Assembly (NCBI RefSeq): GCF_002999335.1 | Contig: NW_020312370.1 | Coordinates: forward strand, 186,001-250,000 | Length of the DNA: 64,000 nucleotides | Direction of reading: 5' to 3' | Origin: Cyclospora cayetanensis | Lineage: Eukaryota; Apicomplexa; Conoidasida; Eucoccidiorida; Eimeriidae | In this document: positions 1-11,939 of the stretch, one piece after another | Layout of the letters: each line of letters begins with the position of its first letter | Numbering within the stretch: the stretch's first letter is position 1 | Translations under genes and position numbers: made by a program | Notes under the pieces: model-generated | What the model saw: the letters and a program-made list of their open reading frames with translations, nothing else | Databases searched by the model: none | What the model was told of the DNA's origin: nothing

Positions 1-1143
1 CAGAAGAAGAGTCTTGAGCAACAGGCTTCTTTTTAGCAGGAGCAGCCTTTGCCTTAGGTGTCGGCTTCCTGGAGGGTTCATCCTCGTCTGAAGACTCATC
101 CGAGCTCGAATCTTGAGGAACGGGTTTCTTCTGAGCAGGGGCTATCTTCGCTCGAGCAACAACCTTTTTCGTAGGCACATCATCTTCCGAAGATTCAGAG
201 TCCGAATCCTTTCTAATAGCTGATTGTGTCTTCACTGGCGTAGAAGGCTTCGCTGCTGTCCCAACCTTCTTCTTCATGGCTGCTGCATGTCAAAATGATA
301 TCGCAGCTACCTTGCAAAGTCATGGGGGGGGGGGGGGGAAGCAACAATCGAAACATGTTCCCAGCAACGCAATCGAAGCACTCGAGAACATCCATGCTGA
401 ACGGCATTCAGAATTAACGACTGAGAGTCATAATATTCCGTCTGCACATGCTTGCCTTCCACTTGACAATGAAACGCGCAAACCACTGATTTTCAAGAAA
501 AAGAACCGCTGGTGCTCAGAGATCTTGGTGGATAAATGTCAGCCCCGTAAGGGTCAATAGTAGCAAAAACTTAATCATCAAAGCAGGATAATGGGCCCCG
601 GCTGTCAATGAAGGTAGACCATACAAATAGAGCATGAGCACGATCATAACAAACACGTCAAAGTGCCCTTCAGATATCGTGAAGCCACCTCGGCACTTCT
701 ATAAACATTATTCGTGTAGTACACGTGTAATGCAAAATACTTTGCTATTTGCACTCCCCCAGAAGCATCAATCTCCTAACAATGGATAGCTGCAACCAAT
801 ATAGACACAAAAGATACTGGCCATGAACCAAAGTGACGCAATGCAACAACTTACGAATTTCCTCTTCAGAAGAGCTCGAGTCTGACGATTCCTGCGTTCT
901 TGACTGCCCTTTCGTTGTTCCGTTTTTCCCCGCACTTCCTGTTTTCGCTGCCACTGCTTTCTTCACAACGGCGGCACTTGGCTGGTCTTCATCGGAGCTG
1001 TCATCCGACGACTCCACGGCTCCCGGTCCTGGTTTCTTGCTTTGTACAGCTGCCTTCTTTGGTGTAAAGGCCTTCCGCGGCTGAACTTCCTCTTCGCTTG
1101 AAAGCGAATCGTCACTTACAACGGGTTGTGCGACTTTTCCTTT
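1..1143 (-). CDS. Nopp140/SRP40-like nucleolar phosphoprotein, partial
   Basis: Two minus-strand exons are visible. The first, about 1143 to 855, encodes acidic Ser/Glu/Asp clusters (for example SDDSLSSEEE, SSDDSSDEDQ, SSDSSSSEEE) alternating with Lys/Ala/Pro-rich basic linkers. It ends at a GTAAGT donor at 849-854 after one leftover base. The second begins near 282 or 279 (both AG sites keep the frame) and continues to position 1 with the same pattern (SESSEDD, SSSDESSDEDEP). This alternation is the hallmark of Nopp140/SRP40 proteins, which shuttle between nucleolus and Cajal bodies as heavily CK2-phosphorylated snoRNP chaperones; that role is family knowledge. The acidic clusters fit the CK2 site pattern. 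The start is unsettled: the open frame reaches an ATG at 1197, but the stretch 1144-1197 ends in TTTCAG and looks like an intron end, so an upstream exon, possibly carrying the usual LisH domain, may exist. The C-terminal domain lies beyond the left edge. Another acidic/basic repeat protein cannot be excluded. Confidence 0.72.
324..338. repeat. poly-G run of 15 in an intron
   Basis: Fifteen consecutive G on the plus strand lie inside the intron (about 283-854) of the Nopp140-like gene. On the coding strand of that gene it is a poly-C run, far from either splice site. Confidence 0.9.
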
Positions 1144-1197
1144 CTGAAACAATTTCCACAACGGACGAAAACCCACAGACCAAAAAGGAACCTTCAT

Positions 1198-2181
1198 AAG
1201 AGCAGTGCTCCGCAGCTAGTTGGCGATACCGTTCGTCCTCTGTGGCCTACGATAACAGCGAACTCGTCGGATCGCTTGACAGGCCATTCTCTCTTTGGAC
1301 TGCATGTGAAATCGTACGAGTGCCCCCGCGTGCCCCACACTACCATAGCACTCGCATTAATGCTTCCATCGATACACTCCACAGCCTACATGCTACCGAA
1401 GAAACACAATTAGAAGCAGAGCGTCGTTTCTAAGGGAAAAGGCTCACTGCCATTGTGGTTGGTTTCAAGGGAAGATACGCCGAAGGTCTTCGAAGTGGGG
1501 CACTGCGTCAAAGGTGCCCTTGCAGGCGTGCGGAATCCGTCAAATAGATTCAGATGCCCCAAAATTACAAGAAGGAGAAGGCCCAGCAAAGAATCCTCGA
1601 ACAAATAATGAATACCTTCTTGTGGGGTACTAGAGCTTGGCACAGCACAGCAAAGCCAAGCCCAGTAGCTCGTATGCACCCAAGGAGCAGTGCTTTGCTG
1701 CCTCCTGGTGGGTGGGCCATCCGTCGTGAGGGCTGGCCTCAGCTATGCATTAAGGATCCACTAGAAAATTTTCTACATTAAGATTAGTATCTCTATAATG
1801 ATCCACTTCTGATCTAAATAACATTATCTTCTATCACTTTCTCCTTCATAATACATTTTCGATCTCAGATTGTACTGTCATTTTTCCCCGATCGTTTTCA
1901 CTAAGGCTCTCGAGCACGCTCTCCCTGGCTGCTGCAGGCACCAAATCGAGCCGTCTCGTTGAATGGGGCTCTCGAGAGCTGTATTTTTGCTTCATAGGAG
2001 CTCAGAGACTCATTTTCCGTCATCTCCTTCGTAGAAGTGCTACGAAATAGCTGGGAGCGTGGCTTGCAAGCTTGCAAGCACGGCTCTCTGCTTTGCATCT
2101 TAACGGTAGCTGGCTACGTTGACTCGATCCAGCGGCATTGCGCGCGTAAGCACTGGCTCCTTGCATGTCTTAGTACAAAAA
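1198..2181. other. Intergenic region between divergent genes
   Basis: This stretch separates the minus-strand Nopp140-like gene from the plus-strand gene starting at 2182, so it should hold both promoters and possibly the 5' exon of the Nopp140-like gene. I see no conserved coding segment, TATA element or repeat that I can support. Confidence 0.5.
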
Positions 2182-3504
2182 ATGGGTTCCTACGTGAGGC
2201 TATGGACTTGGCTTGTTCTTTGTGGATGCTTCTGCCTCGTCGGCTTGGAATTGGGGCACCATGCAGTGGAGTCAGCACGACTAGCAGCAACAATAGCAGC
2301 GAAGGATGAGGCAGCCGCTAAACGAGACCAAGCCAAGAGTGCCGAGGAGCTTCAGAAGGAAAAGGAACGGTTCGAAAAGCTAACCCGTGAAATCGAAAAC
2401 CTGTTGCAAGACAGCAAGGATTATAAGAAAGCACTGCGTGAGGAACCCACTTCTCCTGTCAATATTAGGCTGTGGTATATCTCCCGAACACTATGGAGTA
2501 TCGAAGGTTCTGCTTATGCAGCTTAGCGCTATCTGCACCTATATGAAGCAGGGCATTCTTTCCATCGTCGGCAATGTACCTTCTATCAGGCAGTTTAACT
2601 GAGAGTATTTCTGTTGGGGGTTGCACCGCATACCTACATTCTTTTATGCTCGCCGGTTTGATCTGTATGTCGGGCCATATATTCGAGGTTTCCTTAGTCG
2701 TCCCACGCCTCCCTCCCCCTTTTTTGTATCGCCTATACCTTGACCATCATCCCTTGTCCCGCTTCCTGTCTTGCAGTTAGGAAGCAACAGGAAGAGGAGG
2801 CTCGAGAATTCACTCCCCAAGAGCTTGAAGACACAGCTTTATGTACGTTTCCTGACGCCACAGGCTTATGTTGACGCTTAGTAGCAGCTCTACTTCTGCG
2901 TATCTTTCCACCCACAGTGGTTCACGGTAGCTTTTTTGAACTGTTTTCACTCAGCTTCCCTCCATTTGTCTCGGTCAGCTAGTGCCGTAGCCACAAGATG
3001 ATCTCAGAAAACCTTTTGAGTCACCTCACATCTCGCCATATACTAATCCCGCTTTAAGAATTACCCCAGTGTGTTATGTGTATTTTGCCCTTGGCCTTTA
3101 CAGGGCGGAAAGAGTATGAAAATTTCATAAACGCAGGGGAGCACAAGGAACGTTGGGAAAGGTTAGGCATTGTGGCTGCTGTGGGTGCGGCTGCTAGTGC
3201 CGGCCTCGCTGCCTACGGCAAGGCACACGAAAACATGGGCGGAGTTGTGCGAGACCCTTCATCAGCTCAGCTGGTGAAGCATGCAGGGACAACGGCTCTG
3301 CTAGGCGGGTCCCTGGCCCTAATCTCTTGGCTTATGCGCCGCCAGAACAAAAAGAAGCAGAAGCTGCACAATGCTAGACTAGCGCGCATGCAGTTCGAAG
3401 CGAGGACTGGGCTTAAACCCTCCGATGAGAACGTGCTCGGGCCAGATGAATCACTAATACTGATTCCACCCAAGAAGAAGCACGAGAAGAAGGTTGATGA
3501 GTGA
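2182..3504 (+). CDS. Small secreted or membrane protein, family unknown (3 exons)
   Basis: Exons 2182-2437, 2777-2842 and 3104-3504 join in matching phase 1 at both junctions (donors GTGAGG and GTACGT, acceptors TTGCAG and TTACAG), giving a 240-residue protein. The ATG at 2182 was chosen because it opens directly onto a hydrophobic segment (residues about 6-22, LWTWLVLCGCFCLVG) typical of a signal peptide or anchor. Next come a charged, probably coiled-coil part rich in Lys/Glu (about 35-110), a Gly/Ala-rich small-residue helix at about 129-146 resembling a glycine zipper, a second hydrophobic segment at about 170-185, and a strongly basic tail ending in Lys/Glu. No enzyme motif is visible and I do not recognise the family. 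Entry into the secretory pathway is likely from the N-terminus; a dense-granule, parasitophorous-vacuole or organelle membrane location is only inference. An in-frame ATG at 2119 would bury the signal peptide and is less likely. Confidence 0.75.
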
Positions 3505-5359
3505 AGAAGGACCTGTTTTACCCCTGATAGTCTCGGTCGGTTTTTTGTTTTATATATTGCACCTCCCCTCTCCCGCGTGTACTGTGACTGCTAATAATGC
3601 TTCAACGGGTAGATAGGGATTGAGGCAGTTTGGGAGTAAACCAAGCTAATACGGGCTCCAGGTGGGCTCATCAAGTCAGCTAAGCGCCGGCGCTTGGTGG
3701 CGTAGTGCAGTGTAGTGTCAAACCCTGTGGTCATAAGGGCCAAAACTTATACTTACACTCCGTTGGGCTTGCCTCATCGACACTGCTGTAACCGAAAACT
3801 GCCAACCAAGTGCCCCGAATTTGTGAGGGCGTTTGTTAAAGGCTTGCTTTTAACGGTGAATCGGTAGTCCTACCTGTGCTGTGCAACCTGCCCAACAAGC
3901 AATCGCGTGGAGATTCAAGTAGCTGGTATTGCGTCTGAGAATGCAACGATGGTTGACAAATAATAAAGTAAGGACAAAACCCAGTAAAGTGTCTGGCCAG
4001 TAAAGGTCCAAGGTGTCTTGTCTCACAACTGTACTGGTGGAGGTCCGCACATCGTTTCTTGGCAGCACGCTGAGGTTACCTCGTCCTCCTTGCTCACTTC
4101 CAGTTCACCATAATTGGGGCCTCACTGTTAGGGTTTGGAATATCAAACCGTACGGCTGAAGTGAGTTGCGGAGGTTTACTTTAATAGCCCTCGTGTTGAA
4201 ATCGTGCTAGGGAGGATTTGTTTGTAGCGATTAAAGGGTACTTCGTCTACTTGCAGTTTGAGCTACAGATGGTGGAGAGCTCGAGGAGTTGGAAAGATAA
4301 CTGCAAAGCACCCAGTTATCTGAAGCATTCCATGCCACATCGCTTAGTACATGCACGCTCAGAGGGTTGCAGAGTGACTTCTCCTGCAAGGCCACACGTT
4401 GCCAATAGGCATCGAAGTGCCCAAAAATTGAATTGATTTGGAAGCCCCTTTGTTATGCAGGTTCATTGCTTGCATTGTGCACATAAAATTGCAATTGGTT
4501 ACGGTGTTCGTACAGCTGCTGTCAGTACTGGCAACTGATTATGATGCAATCAAAACGATACACCCAAATCCGAGTGTTACTTAACCTCAGACTGTTGTTT
4601 ATTTTGCTAAATTATATCGCACTATCACTTACGGCTGCTGGGCTATGTTCCTGCGTTCTATTGTTTGCGGCTGCACACGCATGCATGGGCTTGTCCCATT
4701 TAGAAGGTGCCTCCCTCACGATTGTCCCTTTCCTGCCCTGACCAAGGTATTTCTACGTTGAAGACAAGAACGAAGGATTGGGGAAAGGGGGCAGTGGATC
4801 CTGGCCAGACTACTGTGAAGAGCAAATAAAGCGTTACATCAAGTATTTTACAAGTCCTTTCGTAGTGGATCTCCACACCTAGGAGCAGTACCACACAGCT
4901 AGCCCAAAGTTGCAACGAGATAACTGCACGTGGGCACTTACGATCACACTGGTGAAATACGTTTAAGGTCTGGTGAAAACTTGACTGGTTGCTTTTGCTG
5001 TCCGTATACCGCTTTTTGCAGAGTAGCGCTGAATCCATACAAGAAGGATCAATGTTGTTATGGATGTGCACTAGATTTTTTGCGCAAATAGTTATGAATG
5101 TGCAGTGGGGTCAGAAAGGCGCACCCTTGCTGAACCCAGTCCTCTACAAGCACTCTAAGAAAGGATGCAGGCAGGGCAAAACCGTAGCTCGTCCGTTCAT
5201 ATTTAGTCTGAATTCAAACGCTTCCTTGCAATGACCTTAGACGCAGTGCTGCATAAAAGACGACCAACTAGCAGCAAGCTGGACAGCTGTTTGTTCTTCA
5301 GTTCACTGTATTGAACTACTTTCTTTTGAGCTTCCAGCAATAATCCGCGCGTTCGCAGG
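3505..5359. other. Intergenic desert, no gene seen
   Basis: Downstream of the small membrane-protein gene there are only short, low-quality open frames in all six frames. I see no motif, RNA gene or tandem repeat. Confidence 0.5.
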
Positions 5360-5800
5360 TTAAAAAGCATGAAGACCAAATTGATTTGCAATCAGGTGCT
5401 CTTTCAAAGCAGGAAAATCACAGCAATCAGCCACTTCGGGCATAAACTGGTGTTGATGCCGAAAAAGAACGGAAGGTGGCGCACGTGCATCAGCTTCACG
5501 CCCATGGACAAGGTCGCTGCGAAACAGAAATTCTCGATAGTCTTGACATGACGAGGTTTCGAATGCACTCTCAGGAACCCTCATTCGTCCTGATGGCAGG
5601 CACAAAACGAGGTTCCACATTCGCACTCGCGAACTCCAGTCGACCTGAATGCTGTTCAAACATGTTTGAGCTCCACTGCAACGGCAAGTTGCTCGGGACT
5701 TTAATGAGCGTAGAAAGGATAAATGGATGGCTGCCAGCATGGACGACGCCTTAGCCTTCACCCGAAAAGTTCAAGATCACCTACAGACAAACTTCAGCAT
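5360..5800 (+). mobile_element. Decayed Ty3/gypsy reverse transcriptase fragment (plus strand)
   Basis: The conceptual translation around 5440-5520 reads PKKNGRWRTCISFTPMDK, which matches the gypsy RT segment usually written as KKDG-WR-CVDYR-LN. About 5590-5790 continues, with stops and frame breaks, through a segment like the RT palm (FHIRTRELQST) to MDDALAFT, the position of the catalytic YxDD box and the following -LVFS- strand. Stops interrupt it repeatedly, so it is a pseudogene fragment. A second copy of the same segment lies on the opposite strand at about 8880-9260 with near-identical wording. No integrase follows on this strand before the LTR-like block at 6120, so this copy is truncated. 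Confidence 0.7.
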
Positions 5801-6119
5801 GTCGATTATGGCGAGCTGATGCGCCACCGTTGTCGTCTTGGCTTGGTCTCTCGTTCGTTGTTGGCTACTGCGCGTCTCTTCCCCATCATCTATTTCACTC
5901 TAGGCGTTGATGCAGGCATGGGCTTGTTCAGTTGCTTTGGTTTGGTTTCGTCTTGCTTCCTGCCTGGGGGGTGGCGTTATGGCGAAGATCCTCCGCTATT
6001 CTGCATGCAATTGGTCTCGACGGACAGGTACTGAACACCTAGGTGTATATCTTCATGGTAAGCTACAATAATTACCTTCTGCTCCATCATTCCAGTTCAA
6101 TGTAAAATTAGTGAGGAGT

Positions 6120-6340
6120 TGGCTGTTTGGCTGGTTTATTCGTATACTTTATGCCCTAGTTGCTATGGTCAACTAGCTGAGAATGCTGGGAGTGCTTGAA
6201 GGGTGCAACTACGTGCGCACTAGCTGCCCCTTTCCCACCCGTCGCAAACTATGGGAGGCGCGGACAGGACACACTGGAAGTTCTTTTTATAAGGCACTCA
6301 AGAAAGTTTTAAGTTTGTCGAGTCTGCTGTGAGGTGATTC
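6120..6340 (+). repeat. LTR-like block, plus orientation
   Basis: This block shares with about 11940-12230 the phrase AGTTGCTATG-TCAACTAGCTG, then a TGCGCAC--TAGCTG-CCC core and a GGACGCGG-like tail, in the same orientation. It lies downstream of the plus-strand RT fragment and could be its 3' LTR. The ends cannot be fixed by eye. Confidence 0.45.
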
Positions 6341-6429
6341 CATACAGAGGCCTTAGATGAAGCGCAAAATTAGAAATATGTGACATCCTGCCACAGTAAA
6401 AAAAATCAAGTAAAACACGGAGAGCATAC

Positions 6430-9400
6430 CAAAATACAAACTAGTTCACCAGTGCCTCCGCACCTCTTATAGCAATTGTGGGGTGGGAGAACAGCCAGTG
6501 CGTGCAGCATAGTCCACTCCAAAGCCCAAAGCTTGAAAGAGGCATAAAAACCAAGGTAGAGACAACGTACCTGAGAATAAATGCGAATAAATCTGGATGT
6601 AGAGAATACGTATTGACTGAGAACGCTCTAAGCAATACCAATAGATGTATGCAGATATTTCAGGCAGAGCAAGAGCTGGGAAAGGACAAACACCAAGTAA
6701 CGCTAATAATATCTTACATGGTGAGTAGCGTTGTGCGTCAAACAGACCCACCATTTTTTCCTTCAGTCTATGGAACTCGCAAATGCTACTACCTCAGCCA
6801 CTGAGATTAATTTTCTCTACTTTATTTTGCCAAAACCCTCCGTCTTCTATTTCCCCCCGCGTTCAAAAGTCTAAAAATCCAGCACTGTACGGTCCCCCCG
6901 TGGGCCGATTGCAGGCGCGCCTTATTAGGCGAATAACTTGAGGTGGTCGAAGGTTATTTATGATACCAATGTTGATAGTGCTGTGGTACCTCCATAGTAA
7001 GAAAGAACATTGATTTTTGAGCGGAGGGCTAGTGGCTCAGGCCACCTGGCCTCGAACAGCTTCGTGTAGATGCCTTCCAGTGCATCTCGCATAGCCTGTC
7101 CATCTACAAAGGCCAAATATTCAGGCTCTAAAAACAGGGTCAACTGCCGCTTATCATGATTCCATGCCTGTCTATTTTGAGCTGTGAGCATGTTTTGTGT
7201 GCGCGATCCAGCTGCCCTCTGAATTACTCCGCTGCTACAGGTCGCTGCTGAGCCTAGGCCACGAGGTCCAGGCTTGAGTTAGAGGCGGTCTCCATGCTAG
7301 GATTTCAGGGAAAGAAACGTGTCTACCAGTGTTTTTTTGTATTGATAGCCCACTTAGTAGAAGGAATAAACTCTTTTTCAGCATTTGGATTTTTGTGAGC
7401 AAACGGTCACAAATACTGCAGAAAAATGTGGGTGGTGTGCTGTATCCCTCTTCCTCAGAATTTAAAACGATTATACTGTTGTCAACGTGTAGACTGGCCA
7501 GAAAGGCACGCCAGAAAGCATTTACAGATTTCGGACCCCTATCCGCAATAATGGTCTGAAATAATCCGAAAATTTTTTGGCTGTGATGCTAAAAACAGCT
7601 GAGCGACTTCGCTAGCCGTAACAACGCTGGAGCAAACGATGAAGATGGATATGTTCTCCTAGCCTGTGGAAAACGCCGCGGATGCTATCCTGACCCTTTG
7701 CCTCCGGTAGTCCAACAGTAATGTCCATTGTCAAATCAGTCCAGATTTTTTCAGGGAGCGGAAGGAGTTGCAAATAGCTGGGCTTACGAGAAATGGGGGG
7801 TTTCTGCTGCTGTCAATTTGGGTACGACATCGAAACCTTTTACTGCCGTGGGACATTGTTCCCGGACGCCCATAAGAACTGAAGAGCAATCAACAATGGT
7901 GTGAGTCACACGATGACCCGGAAAAACACGGTCGTCTGTTTTCCGCGAAACTGCGGTGCGGAGTGAAGCTGGAAGATCTACGCAACGAAGTGCTCGCTGG
8001 CCACTCTCACCATGGTAGCGCTTCGTCCTTTTGCCATTCTCGATTCTAGCAACGGTAGCGGATGCGTGGGTATTTAAAGCATAAGATTTAAACAGTATTG
8101 GTGGACATTTTCAGTCCTTGTAGACAAGGGCGGTTGCACTGCATGATAGTGAACCTCTGGGGAGTTGCGACAGCGCGTGGGCTATCACTTGTGACGACCT
8201 ATAATAATTCACTGTAAAGTCGTTTGTAGGATGCACTTAAGCCAGCGTACAACTCGGGGATTTTTAAAGTCTTGAGTGCTCTTCATAAGCTCCAGTAAAG
8301 ACTCATAGTCGACCTCGACAAGAGAATGATGCGATGTAAGTGGTGCCGGCATTGTGCACGCCTTGGAACACAGCAAAATTCCTTCGACGTGCTAGGATGC
8401 CGTTGCTTGATTCTGGTATCGCAAGCAATCTTTCGATGTTTTGAAGAAGCTGTAGCCTGTTCGGAGAAAATACTATGAGCCCCTAGCATTTCTTGTTAGG
8501 AAGAAATGACTCATAGTCGGGCAACGCGAAAAGGGGAGGAGCGATGAGGTGGCCGCTTAATGCGCTTTGTGGGGCAGCAGTACCATCTGTGGGGATCATT
8601 GAATGTGCGTTTTCCGGTAGATTAGGAGCAGAGATGATAGCGATTTGAGGGGTAAAATTTTGTTATCAAGAAGCAAGGCCACAGAACTTTGCAACGCTTG
8701 TGCATGGGTGGGAAGCTAGAGACAACGCAGTGAGTGGTGTGATTTTTTCCCCCGATTTCATTGAAGTTCTGCGCTTGAAACCCGTAGCCTTCAACCCATA
8801 GCTGCGCTCACCATAAACAAACACTTGCGTGTCCTCATATACTACTGCTTGCCTTGCAATACTGGAAGACCACGCTTTAGGTGCCCTTGAACATTTTGGG
8901 TGAAGGCTACGGCATCGTCCATGATGGCAGCCATCCGTTTATCCTTCATACGCTCACAAATGTCCCGAGCAACTCGCCGTTGCAGTGGAGCTCAAACAAG
9001 TCCAAAGAGCATCCACGTAGACTGGAGTTCGCGAGTGTAAATGTGGAAAGTCGTTTTGTGCCTGCCATCAGGGCGAATGAGGATTCTTAAGACTACATGC
9101 GAACTTTCGTCATTTCGAGTAGAGTATTCATCCGTGCACTTTGTGAGCTATTTCTGCAATATTAGACATCGCGAGATTATGCTTTACAGTGATCTTGTCA
9201 ACGGGCGTAAAACTGACGCACATGCGCCACCTTCCGTTGTTTGTCAGCACCAACACTAGTTTTGCCCAAAGTCAGTGGTTGATTCCTGTATTTTTTTCCT
9301 GCTTTATCAGGGTTCTTGCTTGTTGAACAATTTTGTCTTCATGCTGTTGGACCTGCGAAAGCGCGGAACGTTGGGGGCTCAGAAGCATTAGCTCGATACG

Positions 9401-11550
9401 CCGCGCTGAGCGACCAGAAGGTGGCCAGCCTCCTGGCAGCTTGTCATTATTCAGCGCCTCCGCGGACGCTTCACTAATTTTTGTTTATTCCTACTGTTCC
9501 TTGACTAAGTGCTTAGTATAATCATTCAGTAGCGAGACAGTTTCAGAGCCATTAAGGCGCCGTGGATGATTGGAATCGCCCTCTCTTCCTGCATGGTTGG
9601 CTGCTTGCCTAGAGATTCGGCCCCTCCTAGATTGAGGACCACTTAAGCCCGCTACCATAGAAGAACTCAGCGTATTTGAGGTGTCCAGGCACTGATTCAC
9701 TTTTGCGCTGCATGATACACCAACCTCCACAACTTGCAGCTGTGGCCACATGCATGCTTTTTAGGGTCATCTATGGTACACCTTGCATTACATCTTGGTG
9801 CACGGCTCCAACCTAGAAGTCACGGACCATGCTAATACAGCCCATTTCTGACTTAGAGGGACAAATACTGACAAAGCCTTGTCATTCCCTGCGTTCTGCC
9901 GGCCGCCAGTAAACGTGCATCTTGGGGACTGCACTAACGAGTTTAAGGGTAGACTGCGCTTCTGCATCGTCTCCTCGGATAGCATATCCACTCCGCACCC
10001 AATGTCAAGTGGCTTCAGTAGTCCTTGACCAACAATGTGAGCTTCGAAAAATACGGGATTTTCCTGTGGTGGGTATTTAACTGCGTTTCGTTATTCTGTA
10101 GCCCACTTCATTGCGTCGTAGTTTCCGTAGGAGCTTGTGGTTCCCTGATGAAGATTCTGTGTTCACCAACCAGCCTGCTTCTGCTGGACCCTGTCCGAAT
10201 GGACAAGCTCTGCGGTATTTTGCATGAGCTTGCAGTTCTGGATTACATGGCTTATTTCCCACAATCAAGTGCTTGCGTGGGAAGCTGTCTGAGGATGCTC
10301 AAGACCACGCTTCCCTTCAGCTTTCACTTCTGGCTCACATTAGACTATAGGCTAGAGACGATCGGCTGATCTCCGACGTGCAAACGGTTCTAAATCTATA
10401 GTTGGTTCTTTCTTGTCTGCAAGGGAGGCAAGAGTTGCATTTGCTTTCTTCTGTATACTCGAGTAATACATGTGGGAACGCCTCACTGGTTGGCTCTTTG
10501 AATGCTGAGTGGCTGCCCTGCCTGCAGCCACCTGACGTGACACTTCCGGTAGACCTAATACAAAAACCTGATCGAGCAGGTGTTTGTTGACGCTATAAAT
10601 TCAGCCTTGAGAACCCAAGGCTTCGTAGTTTTTGTTACATCCATCTATTCAGAGATTCCACTGCTAAACTCCTGAATTCCTCATCAACCGACGACTCATT
10701 GGTTTTTGAAGGCTTGAACTGTAGTGATTTCGGCTTATTGTAGTGATTTCTGCAGGTAAATGGCCACTTTAATGCGAAGGTAGCCTCCAGTGAAGTACTT
10801 CTCCCTCAGTAAGCATGCCGCACTCATCAATAGTCCTCGTTCTAGGGGCACAAAGCCACGAACGTGTCCAACCCGCAGATGAGTACCTCAAGTACTTGCC
10901 CATCCTTACGGCCGCCAGATTATTCTGGTCTGCATGACATCAGCGATGCGTCCGTAACATTTTACCGGATGGAAAGTCGTGCCCTTCTTCCAGCTATGCG
11001 ACTGTTGCGCTTGCATCAGCTTTGCAGCCCGGCATCTGCCGCTCTAGTAGGTGTGGCTTCATCGTCAACTTCCATCGTCAAAGTGCTTTTTCCCTTTCAG
11101 AATGTTGCCAAGAAAAAGCAGAATACTAAATCACCGGGTCAATCGGTTAAAACCAGACAGCTGTTCCAGGTTAACCTGACATGTGCTACATCCTCAGTCA
11201 GTGGATGAGAGGGGAAAAACTGCATCGAGCCATACGGTGCTGTTGGCTGAAAAGCTCCATCTTAGGTCTCTGTAAGGAGAAACATCACTCCAGACTCAGT
11301 ACAAACCTAATGAAGAGTAATTTATATATCTCGAAAAGCACTCCTGCTATTCCCTACCTGCGCCCCTTAGAGTTCCTGACATCAGGGGAGGCGGACAGCT
11401 AGGGTGGTCTTGGCTGTACCGTCATTGCAGTCAGAGCTAGCTGCACAGAGAAAGTAAGGCGCACGCACACATTTCGCCTTCTTCTATTAAGCTAACAGTA
11501 CTCTGCAATGAATAAGATATACGAAGAGGCAAACCAATTGGTCATTTTTT
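6430..11550 (-). mobile_element. Decayed Ty3/gypsy retrotransposon copy A (minus strand)
   Basis: Read on the minus strand the order is LTR-like block (about 11550-11390), a segment at 10680-10470 also present in copy B, reverse transcriptase (about 9260-8880, with NNGRWRMCVSFTPVDK and MDDAVAFT), integrase core (about 7800-7560, with PLPEKIWTDLTMDITVGLP, the stretch before the first DDE aspartates in gypsy integrases) and an integrase C-terminal-like part near 7190-6958. This is the canonical RT-then-integrase order of Ty3/gypsy elements. Stops and frameshifts are frequent, so it is inactive. The part 6430-6760 is closely repeated at 22930-23290 in copy B. No minus-oriented left LTR was found; instead a plus-oriented LTR-like block sits at 6120-6340, which suggests truncation or nesting. 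Confidence 0.7.
11390..11550 (-). repeat. LTR-like block of copy A, minus orientation
   Basis: The reverse complement begins with CCAATTGGTTTGCC-CTTCGTATATCTTA and GAGTACTGTTAGCT and reaches CCCTAGCTGTCC. The same words occur in direct orientation at 11955-12105, so the two blocks form an inverted pair about 400 bases apart. Related minus-oriented blocks occur at 22370-22530 and 25590-25790. Confidence 0.6.
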
Positions 11551-11939
11551 AACTTAATTTGTGGAATAAAGCTTGTGTGCGAAAGGTGTCCAAAGTGTAA
11601 CGTTGCTGGCTCCCTATTTTTAACGGTAGTGAGCCAAGGCATCATTTTGGTTATGTTTGCTCGGTCCCTCATTAGTTCCTGGCCAGTATTTGTACGTTTC
11701 CCCCCTCTGATTACTCTTCATCAGTTGATGCCGAATTTTTGGCAGTCGCACTGCTATTCGCTTTTCTGCCTCGATGTGAGGTGGCGGTGACGCAAGAATA
11801 TCCCTTTGTCGTGTATTGTTTTGGTATCGACGCACAGGTGCAGACCACATGGGTATGTGCTTGTAACAGAAGCGGAGGCTGTAGCGGACTAAGCTAGTCC
11901 TGAACATTTTCCACTACACTAGTTGTGCCCAGGTGAGAA

